NCBI RefSeq assembly: GCF_014650875.1
Contig: NZ_BMVU01000002.1
Span: forward strand, 248,001 to 312,000
Direction of reading: 5' to 3'
Source of the DNA: Streptomyces minutiscleroticus
Lineage (GTDB): Bacteria; Actinomycetota; Actinomycetes; Streptomycetales; Streptomycetaceae
Length of the DNA stretch: 64,000 bases
A program made the position numbers and the translations under genes. Below, piece after piece: positions 1 to 6,774 of this stretch. Each line of letters starts with the position of its first letter. The first letter of the stretch is position 1. The notes beneath the pieces were generated by a model. It had not been told where the DNA came from, ran no database searches, and saw only the letters and a program-made list of their open reading frames with translations.

Positions 1-171
1 ACCGCCCGACTCGCGCCCGTCCGCACGGGCAGCGGCGCACCGGACGGGCAGCGGCACGGACGCGCCGAGGAACCGGCGCGCGACGAAGCGGCCGATCGGC
101 GTACCGCCGCACCGCCGTACTGGCGCACTGGCACACCGCCGCACGATGTCCGCGCGGTCCGCGCGCCGCCG

Positions 172-1992
172 TCAATCGCCCGGGTACGCCCACGGGTTGG
201 GCCGGCAGTGGATGCCGTCGTGGTCGAGGAACTTCGTCTGCTGCTGCATGACCGGTGCGAGCGCGCCGTCCTCGGTGCAGGTCACGTGGTTGAAGCCGAG
301 CCGGTGGCCGACCTCGTGGTTGATCAGCATCTGCCGGTAGGAGTGGATCTTGTCGTCCCCGTAGGTCTCGGACCCCTGGGCCCAGCGGTAGGCATTGATC
401 ATGACCCGGTCGGTGGCGGCCGAGTCGCAGGAGACGTTGTCCACGGTGATGTCGAGGCCGGACTTGAGGCACCACTCGTCCGTGGTGCCCGGGCTCGCCA
501 GCGTGATGACGAAGTCGGGCTGCCCGGAGGAGATCCGCTCGAAGGTGCGGCCCCCGCCGTGGGCCCAGCTCCGGTCGTCGTTCAGGGTCTTCTGCACGGC
601 CTGCGCGAAGAGCTCCCCGTCGAGTCCGAGCCCCTTCTCGACGTCCACGCGGTAGGTGTACTTGCGGCCCGTGCCGGGCGCCTTGTCGAACCCGCCGACG
701 GCGTCGAACTTCCCGGACCCCCTGAGGTCCGCCTCCAGCGGATAGATCCTGGCCATCTTCTGGTCGTACGTCAGCGCGGTCGCCGTCGGCGTGTCGGACG
801 GGGTGGGGCGGTTGTCGCCGCGGGACGCCGCGTCCTTGGAGGTGCGCTCCGAGCCGCCCGCGGCCTGCGACTGCACGCCGTCCGCGTCGCGCCCGTCGGC
901 GACCTGGCCGGCCACGACCACGGCGAGCACGGTGGTGACGGCGGCGGCCGCGATCCCCGTGAAGGTGCGCCCCTTGACGGCCTTGCCCTTGGTCCCCGCC
1001 CGCCCGGCGCCGGCGTCCTGCGGGTACGCCTGCTCACCGGCCTCCGCGGACCGGTCCGCCACGGAAGCGGGAGCGGGAGAGGCGGCCCCGTCCCTGCCTG
1101 TGCCGTCCCTGCCGGTGCCGTACGGGCCGGCCCCGTCCCGGCCGGCGCCGCGCGCGGGCACGGGACGCCGGCGGGTGAAGACGCCGTCGTCATCGGCGGT
1201 GTCGGCGTACGCGGTGTTCTCGTCGAAGGCGCGGACGTACTCCGGACGCGGGCCGTCCGGGGATGCCTGCCGCTGACGCGGTATCGGCAGTCCCGTCCTG
1301 CCCCGGGCGGGACGGCCGGACGGGCCGGGTCCCTGGGGCGCTCCGTGCGGTCCGCCGCGGCCTGCGCCGCCCTCGGGCCCGCTCCGCGGGCCGCCCCGGC
1401 CGGGGGCGGTCTCCGGCTGCTGGGGATGTCCGCCCCGTACGGGCGGCACCCCGTGGGAGGGCGTCGGCGCGTCGCCGAAGCCACCGCCCGGGGCACCCGC
1501 CCCGGGGGTTCCGCCGGGAAAACGGGGCACCCCGCGCGCGGGAGTGCCCTCGGGAAGACGCGGCACCCCACGGGCGGGCGTTCCGTCCGGGAAGCGGGGA
1601 ACGCCCTGCGCCGGGGTTCCGTCCGGAAAACGGGGCACCCCGCGCGCGGGAGTGCCCCCGGGAAAACGAGGAACGCCCTGTGCGGGCGTTCCGTCCGGGA
1701 GGCGCGGCACGTCCCGCGCCGGTGTCGCGTCCGGGTTCCCCGGCCCGGCGGCCGGCCACGCGGTGCCGCCCCCCGTCGGCGGGTACGGCGGCTGCGGCGG
1801 CTGCTGGGGCCAGGGCATCTGCTGTGTCTGCTGCGGCTGCGGCATCTGCTGCGCGGGCCGCGGCGCCTGCCGTTCCTGCTGCTGTCCTGTGAACCCGCGG
1901 CGACCGCGTCGGCCGGACCCCTCGGGCGTGTCGGCCGCCCGGTCCGTGGTGCCGCGCCGGTCGGCCGGCCCCCGGCGGCTGTGACGTCCCAC
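172..1992 (-). CDS. DUF3152 protein, membrane-anchored, metzincin-like
   Basis: 606-residue protein in three parts. Residues 1-330 are a disordered Gln/Pro/Gly-rich cytoplasmic segment with 12-residue repeats; about 335-360 is a single membrane helix; the rest is an extracellular DUF3152 domain. Near residue 555 the domain carries HEVGHRLGFNH, which fits the full metzincin zinc motif HExxHxxGxxH, followed by paired cysteines. This points to a secreted zinc peptidase, but the activity is inference from the motif. The GTG start at 1992 lies just after the upstream hydrolase stop (2001), with a GAGAGGG-type ribosome site, so the two are probably one transcript. The long N-terminal tail is unusual. 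M. tuberculosis Rv3207c, as I recall, is the same family. Confidence 0.85.
   Translation of the reverse strand: MGRHSRRGPADRRGTTDRAADTPEGSGRRGRRGFTGQQQERQAPRPAQQMPQPQQTQQMPWPQQPPQPPYPPTGGGTAWPAAGPGNPDATPARDVPRLPDGTPAQGVPRFPGGTPARGVPRFPDGTPAQGVPRFPDGTPARGVPRLPEGTPARGVPRFPGGTPGAGAPGGGFGDAPTPSHGVPPVRGGHPQQPETAPGRGGPRSGPEGGAGRGGPHGAPQGPGPSGRPARGRTGLPIPRQRQASPDGPRPEYVRAFDENTAYADTADDDGVFTRRRPVPARGAGRDGAGPYGTGRDGTGRDGAASPAPASVADRSAEAGEQAYPQDAGAGRAGTKGKAVKGRTFTGIAAAAVTTVLAVVVAGQVADGRDADGVQSQAAGGSERTSKDAASRGDNRPTPSDTPTATALTYDQKMARIYPLEADLRGSGKFDAVGGFDKAPGTGRKYTYRVDVEKGLGLDGELFAQAVQKTLNDDRSWAHGGGRTFERISSGQPDFVITLASPGTTDEWCLKSGLDITVDNVSCDSAATDRVMINAYRWAQGSETYGDDKIHSYRQMLINHEVGHRLGFNHVTCTEDGALAPVMQQQTKFLDHDGIHCRPNPWAYPGD
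1500..1737 (-). repeat. 36-bp in-frame minisatellite in the DUF3152 gene
   Basis: About seven imperfect 36-bp units encode a 12-residue repeat of the form PRFPDGTPARGV with small variations (PRLPDG, PRFPGG, AQGV). The unit length is a multiple of three, so copy-number change keeps the frame. The repeats lie in the disordered cytoplasmic tail. Confidence 0.85.
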
Positions 1993-2000
1993 GCGCCCTC

Positions 2001-3074
2001 TCAGCTCCCCGCGTCCGCGGAGCCGGTGTCGGCACCGGCCCGTCCCGCCGCCGGACGCCCCTTGTCCAAGGGGGTGCCGTCCGACGGAGCGCCTTCCGTC
2101 GAAACCTCTCCCGACGACCCGCCGCCCCTGCCCGCGAGCAGGTCGCGGAAGGCCCCGGCGACGGCCTCGGGGTACTCCATCATCGCCACGTGCCCCGCGT
2201 CCGGCAGACTCACCAGCCGGCTGTCGCGGAAGGAACGGGCGGCCCGCTGGGCCATGCGATAGCCGACGAGCCGGTCGCGCGCGCCGTAGACCAGCAGCGT
2301 CGGCGCGAGCACGCGCTCGGCCTGGCGCCACAGCCCGTGCTGGCCGCCCAGCGTGTACGCGTTCACGATGCCGCGCGCCGAACGGGCCATGGCGTCCCAG
2401 AAGTACGGCAGGGCCAGCCGCCGCTCCATCTCCTCGACGGCATGCTGGAACGCCTCCGGCGAGACCCTGCCCGGGTCGCCGTAGCAGAGCCCCATCATCC
2501 CGCGCACCCGCTGCTCGGCGGTCCAGTCGCGGGTGAGCCGGGTGAACAGCCCGGCGATCCCGGGCACCGCCAGCAGCCCCGTCGGCACCGCCGTGCGCTG
2601 CACCCGCAGCTCCGGCAGCGCGGGCGACACCAGTGTCAACGTCCGTACGAGATCGGGGCGTACGGCGGCGACGCGCGTGGCGACGGCACCGCCCATCGAG
2701 TTCCCGAAGAGGTGCACCGGACCGCGGTCCGAGGCGTCCAGATAGCGGATGACGGTACGGGCGTGACCGGTGATCGAGTAGTCGCCGTCGTCCGGCGGCG
2801 GCGAGTCGCCGAAGCCCGGCAGGTCCACGGCCTCGTTGTCCACGACGTCGTCCAGGAGCGGCATGAGAGCCGACCAGTTCTGCGACGAACCGCCCAGGCC
2901 GTGGACGTACAGCGCCGGCGGCAGCCCCTCGCGGGCCGGTGGTCTCGACCGCACCGTCAGCGTGACGCCCGGCAGCCCGACCGACCTGACCTTCTCCCCG
3001 TCCGCGACCCTGACGGTGCTCGCCTTCGGCGAGACGGTGGAGGCCAGTACGGACGGCAGCTCGGTCGAAGACAT
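2001..3074 (-). CDS. alpha/beta hydrolase
   Basis: 357-residue alpha/beta-hydrolase fold protein. It has the oxyanion motif VHGLGG near residue 53, the nucleophile elbow GNSMGG near residue 123 (serine nucleophile), an acid candidate in VYGARDRL near 246, and a histidine in AGHVAMM near 272. The last 50 residues are a low-complexity tail. No signal peptide is visible, so it is probably cytoplasmic. The substrate cannot be told from the sequence; esterases, haloperoxidase-like and epoxide-hydrolase-like enzymes share this layout. It is first in a two-gene unit with the DUF3152 protein, whose start is 9 bases past this stop. Confidence 0.85.
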   Translation of the reverse strand: MSSTELPSVLASTVSPKASTVRVADGEKVRSVGLPGVTLTVRSRPPAREGLPPALYVHGLGGSSQNWSALMPLLDDVVDNEAVDLPGFGDSPPPDDGDYSITGHARTVIRYLDASDRGPVHLFGNSMGGAVATRVAAVRPDLVRTLTLVSPALPELRVQRTAVPTGLLAVPGIAGLFTRLTRDWTAEQRVRGMMGLCYGDPGRVSPEAFQHAVEEMERRLALPYFWDAMARSARGIVNAYTLGGQHGLWRQAERVLAPTLLVYGARDRLVGYRMAQRAARSFRDSRLVSLPDAGHVAMMEYPEAVAGAFRDLLAGRGGGSSGEVSTEGAPSDGTPLDKGRPAAGRAGADTGSADAGS

Positions 3075-3234
3075 GCGGCAATGTTACGAGACGATCAAGA
3101 CGAGGTCTGCGTGTTCACGGTCACAGATGAGGGGCACACCGCATAGCGCCACGATCGGGTGTCTCATACGCTTCGAAGACGAGGGCACTCGTACGCGGAC
3201 AGGAGCGCATTCGCACCGTTCGGGAAGAGGACAC

Positions 3235-3459
3235 ATGACCGTCGACCCCACCGACCCCGAGATCCTCGACATCGCCGGGACCACCGGGCCCGCGGAGTCC
3301 GACGTGGAGGCCCCCGAGGCCGACGCCGCGGAGCAGCACACGGACGTCGCACCACGCCAGGACGAGCCGGTGAACGCCTCGGAGCTGTACGACGCGGACG
3401 AGGCGGACCGCGCGGAGCAGGCCAGGGTGGTCGACCTGGACGAGGACGACTACCGCTGA
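3235..3459 (+). CDS. small acidic hypothetical protein
   Basis: 74-residue, strongly acidic protein (many Asp/Glu, ending in DLDEDDYR) with no membrane segment or known domain. The ATG at 3235 is preceded by GGGAAGAGG at good spacing, and the codon bias fits a real gene. It is divergent from the alpha/beta hydrolase, so 3075-3234 must hold both promoters. The function is unknown to me. The composition suggests a disordered protein or a binding partner of a basic one. Confidence 0.7.
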   Translation: MTVDPTDPEILDIAGTTGPAESDVEAPEADAAEQHTDVAPRQDEPVNASELYDADEADRAEQARVVDLDEDDYR

Positions 3460-4081
3460 CACCACTGACATTGCTGACACCACTGACACCGCCGACGGTG
3501 CCGGGGACCGTGCGCCGGCGGCGAAGACCGGCGTCCGGCCAGGAGGACCGGCGTCCGGCGAGAGGGACTCCCGGACGCCGGACGGTTCCGCACACGCGGA
3601 GACACACGGCGTGGAGCACAGGGGCGCGGGGCGCCCCGGGCACAGGCCGTCGAGCGCCGGGCACCGAGCGCCGGGTACCGGCCGGACACCGCGGGCCGAA
3701 CACCGCGCACACAAGGGCGGAATGTCCGGTACCGGCCGCCGCGGGCACCTGCACGGCCCCGTGTCGGCCCGCGCGGGCGGGGTACGCGGCGACGGCGGAG
3801 GAGCGGACCGCCGCCGGTGGCAGAGAATGAACGGTGACCGGCGGACACGGATGACAGAAGCGCGCCGGTGACGGACGATGTCCGGCCGTGCCGGGGTACC
3901 GGGCGGCCGACGGCGTTCCGACCCGTCCGGCCTGCCCGCCCGGCACGCTCGGCACACTTCGCGTCGCTTCCGCCGTCGTCCGGTCCGTGAAATTCTGCGC
4001 TCGCACCGCGCACACCACGGTTACCGAAAAGTACGATGGCCGCGCGGCGCACACCGCATGTGGACGATCTTGGGAGGCGGC
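3460..4081. other. 622-bp intergenic region, no gene seen
   Basis: Nothing here looks coding in a way I would trust. It starts with short repeats of the form TGACACCACTGACA (3461-3492), continues with a duplicated ACCGGCGTCCGGC element and a hairpin at 3548-3581, then a stretch rich in GCCGGGCACCG-like words. The last 100 bases before the TetR gene are less GC-rich and probably contain its promoter. Confidence 0.5.
3548..3581 (+). terminator. candidate stem-loop terminator
   Basis: CCGGCGTCCGG and CCGGACGCCGG form a perfect 11-bp stem around a 12-base loop, about 90 bases downstream of the acidic small protein. There is no U-run, which is usual in Streptomyces. Confidence 0.5.
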
Positions 4082-4723
4082 GTGACAGCCATCGAGCAGA
4101 CAGAGGCGGCACGCCCGCGGGGCACACGCCTGCCGCGTCGTGCCCGACGCAACCAGCTGCTGGGCGCCGCCCAGGAAGTCTTCGTGGCGCAGGGCTACCA
4201 CGCGGCGGCGATGGACGACATCGCCGAGCGGGCCGGCGTCAGCAAGCCGGTGCTCTACCAGCACTTCCCGGGCAAGCTCGACCTCTACCTCGCCCTGCTG
4301 GACCAGCACTGCGACGCGCTGCTGCAGGCGGTGCGCACCGCCCTCGCGTCGACGACCGACAACAAGCAGCGCGTCCGGGCGACCATGGACGCCTACTTCG
4401 CGTACGTCGAGGACGACGGCGGCGCCTTCCGCCTGGTCTTCGAGTCCGACCTGACGAACGAGCCCGCGGTGCGCGAGCGCGTCGACAAGGTCACCCTCGA
4501 GTGCGCGGAGGCGATCTGCGACGTCATCGCGGAGGACACCGGCCTGTCGCGGGCCGAGTCGATGCTGCTCGCCTCCGGTCTGGGCGGCCTCGCCCAGGTG
4601 GTGGCGCGCTCCTGGCTGCACAGCGACCGCAGCGTGCCGCGCGACCAGGCGGTGCAGCTGCTGGCCTCGCTGGCCTGGCGCGGCATCGCCGGCTTCCCGC
4701 TGCACGGCAGCGAGCAGCACTGA
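4082..4723 (+). CDS. TetR/AcrR family transcriptional regulator
   Basis: 213-residue regulator. An N-terminal TetR HTH (about residues 18-65) includes the typical recognition segment GVSKPVLYQHFPGK. A C-terminal ligand/dimer domain follows, with an Asp/Glu-rich stretch around FAYVEDDGGAFRLVFESDL. The GTG at 4082 is chosen because GGGAGGCGG sits directly upstream; an in-frame ATG at 4058 would add eight residues. The neighbour downstream is DUF3107, the same pair as Rv3208-Rv3208A of M. tuberculosis as I remember it. No clear palindromic operator is visible near the start. Ligand and targets are unknown. Confidence 0.9.
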   Translation: MTAIEQTEAARPRGTRLPRRARRNQLLGAAQEVFVAQGYHAAAMDDIAERAGVSKPVLYQHFPGKLDLYLALLDQHCDALLQAVRTALASTTDNKQRVRATMDAYFAYVEDDGGAFRLVFESDLTNEPAVRERVDKVTLECAEAICDVIAEDTGLSRAESMLLASGLGGLAQVVARSWLHSDRSVPRDQAVQLLASLAWRGIAGFPLHGSEQH

Positions 4724-4891
4724 GCACAGCACCGAGCACGGCCGCCGTGGACGGCCGGGCGCGTTTGTTCCCGGCCGTTGTTCGCTCCTGGCGTTCCGGC
4801 GCGCGCGTGTACGTCCCGTCACGCGGGCTAATGTGTGCTGCGTACGGCGCGGACGAACGCGCTCATCACTGACCGTCGGAGGGACATAGCC

Positions 4892-5119
4892 GTGGAGGTC
4901 AAGATCGGCGTGCAGCACGCGCCCCGCGAGATCGTTCTGGAGAGCGGTCAGACCCCGGAGGAGGTCGAGCAGGTGGTCGCCGACGCGCTGGCCGGAAAGT
5001 CGCAGCTGCTCAGCCTCGTGGACGACCACGGCCGCAAGGTCCTGGTCCCGGCCGACCGCCTCGCGTACGTGGAGCTCGGCGAGCCGACCGCCCGCAAGGT
5101 GGGCTTCAGCGCGCTGTAG
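4892..5119 (+). CDS. DUF3107 family protein
   Basis: 75-residue protein matching the actinobacterial DUF3107 family in length and pattern (VKIGVQ start, Glu-rich middle, VGFSAL end). It is soluble and without cofactor motifs. The GTG at 4892 has CGGAGGGAC upstream. It lies 168 bases after the TetR gene in the same direction and is closed by a strong stem-loop at 5131-5175. The function is not established; conservation next to a TetR gene and an RNA helicase across actinobacteria is known context. Confidence 0.88.
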   Translation: MEVKIGVQHAPREIVLESGQTPEEVEQVVADALAGKSQLLSLVDDHGRKVLVPADRLAYVELGEPTARKVGFSAL

Positions 5120-5130
5120 CCGGAACACGA

Positions 5131-5175
5131 CGACGGGAGGGCCCGGCGGCACCGCGCCGCCGGGCCCTCCCGTCG
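5131..5175 (+). terminator. strong stem-loop terminator after DUF3107
   Basis: Perfect 20-bp GC-rich stem (5131-5150 with 5156-5175) closing a 5-base loop ACCGC, starting 11 bases after the DUF3107 stop and followed by TTCCG. It is unusually stable for a Streptomyces terminator. Confidence 0.85.
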
Positions 5176-5350
5176 TTCCGTACGGACCCCCCGTCGTCCC
5201 GTACGGACCCCCGTCGTTCCATGCAGACCGCCCGTCGTTCCGTGCAGACCGCCTGTCGTTTCCGTTCCCTGGGGAACCGCCCGTCCCTCCGGGCAGGACC
5301 CGCGCGTCGTTCCCCCGAAGGTCCCTCCCGTCGTTCCGCGGGTCCTCCCC
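5168..5350 (+). repeat. degenerate 20-21 bp tandem array
   Basis: At least four adjacent copies of a unit starting CCCGTCGTTCCGTACGGACC, with progressive changes (CGTACGG to CATGCAG and CGTGCAG), then looser copies of CCCGTCGTTCC up to about 5350. The first unit begins inside the right arm of the terminator stem, so the array seems to have grown from the terminator end. Bases 5176-5484 hold no gene that I can support. Confidence 0.7.
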
Positions 5351-5484
5351 GCCGGGTCCGGCGGCTGTCCGGTGATCTCCACAGTCGGCCCACAAGAACC
5401 CCACAGGGAAGGTTGTGTTCCGCGGGTCACGGGTATGACGGGTTACGACCGATCTGCCCAGGTGGTTGCGGGAAGGAACTCGTC

Positions 5485-5754
5485 ATGGTCTTGGAAGCAC
5501 TCGGCTCGGCGATCCTCGGCGCGATCCTGGCCTGGGCGGCCCACCGCCGGCTGGCGCACCGGCTCCCGGACCGCCGCCTGGTGCTGTCGACGGGCGTCGT
5601 GGGCGCCCTGTTCGGCGCGTTCCTCACGCACAGCGCGCTCGGTCCCGGCCATCTGCCGCTGATCCTCATCGGCGCGGTCGCGGTCGGCGCCGCGTCCCTG
5701 TCGCTGCTGCTGCGCCCGGTGGGCCGCCTGCGCCGCCGTTCGGCGGCGGTGTAG
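5485..5754 (+). CDS. small membrane protein
   Basis: 89-residue protein with three hydrophobic segments (about residues 4-19, 34-50 and 56-75) separated by Arg-rich loops, and a basic tail ending in RLRRRSAAV. The ATG at 5485 has GGAAGGA upstream. It stands alone between the repeat array and the convergent ferritin-like gene. No family is recognised. Confidence 0.75.
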   Translation: MVLEALGSAILGAILAWAAHRRLAHRLPDRRLVLSTGVVGALFGAFLTHSALGPGHLPLILIGAVAVGAASLSLLLRPVGRLRRRSAAV

Positions 5755-5872
5755 CACCACCGCACTGCCGCGCCGCCGCCCGGTCCGCCGGCCCTCGCAC
5801 ACCCCGGTACCGGCGGGACCCGGCGCCCGCGCCCGTCCGGGCCTCACGTCGCCGGGCGCCCCGGGCGTCCTC

Positions 5873-6610
5873 TCAGGCGGCCAGCCCCAGCGCCGCCATC
5901 CGCTTCGTGTGGGCCTCCGTGATACGGGAGAACATCCGCCCCACCTCGGCCAGGTCGAAGCCGTCCGCCACGCCGCCGACCAGCATCGTCGAGAGGGCGT
6001 CGCGGTCCGCGACCACCCGCTGCGACTGCGACAGCGCCTCGCCCATCAGCCGCCGCGCCCACAGCGCGAGCCGGCCGCCCACGCGCGGGTCCGCGTCGAT
6101 CGCGCCCCGCACCTTCTCGACCGCGAAGCTCGCGTGCCCCGTGTCGTCGAGCACGGCGAGGACCAGCGCGCGCGTGTCCGCGTCGAGCCGCGCGGCGACC
6201 TCGCGGTAGAAGTCACTGGCGATCGAGTCGCCGACGTACGCCTTGACGAGCCCTTCCAGCCAGTCCGAGGGCGCCGTCTGCCGGTGGAAGCCGTCGAGCG
6301 CGGCCACGAACGGCTCCATCGCCCCGGCCGGCTCGGCGCCGATCTCGGTCAGCCGGTTCCGGAGCTGCTCGAAGTGGTGGAACTCGGCCGACGCCATCTT
6401 CGCCAGCTCCGCCTTGTCGGCCAGCGTCGGCGCCAGCTTGGCGTCCTCGGCGAGCCGCTCGAACGCCGCCAGCTCGCCGTACGCGAGCGCTCCGAGCAGG
6501 TCCACCACCGCGGCGCGGTACTGGGGGTCGACGGAGGCCTGCGCCCAGTCCTGGGCGGCGACTCCGGTGGGTGCGGCGGGGGTCTCGGCGGTGTTGTCCG
6601 ACGTCGTCAT
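5873..6610 (-). CDS. ferritin-like fold protein (tRNA hydroxylase-like)
   Basis: 245-residue, mostly helical protein of the ferritin-like superfamily, closest in appearance to the MiaE-type hydroxylase group. Candidate iron ligands lie in helix motifs such as YGELAAFERL (about residue 45), SAEFHHFEQL (about 72) and DDTGHASF (about 158). The ATG at 6610 starts MTTSDNTAE; the frame remains open upstream but loses homology-like character. It is divergent from the RNA helicase, sharing about 160 bases of promoter region. I remember the same pair as Rv3210c/Rv3211. The catalytic role is inferred, not shown. Confidence 0.75.
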   Translation of the reverse strand: MTTSDNTAETPAAPTGVAAQDWAQASVDPQYRAAVVDLLGALAYGELAAFERLAEDAKLAPTLADKAELAKMASAEFHHFEQLRNRLTEIGAEPAGAMEPFVAALDGFHRQTAPSDWLEGLVKAYVGDSIASDFYREVAARLDADTRALVLAVLDDTGHASFAVEKVRGAIDADPRVGGRLALWARRLMGEALSQSQRVVADRDALSTMLVGGVADGFDLAEVGRMFSRITEAHTKRMAALGLAA

Positions 6611-6774
6611 GGAGCGCACAATAGCCCGCTCGCTGCCACGGGGAAGTCCCTGGTCAATCACTGTGACGACGACTACGTGACCAAATCGGCCATCGCATAT
6701 GCGCGGATCCGGGGTATGGTGGTAATGCGCCCGCCGAATAATCGACGGGCCGCACGAATGAGGATGCCCGGTCG

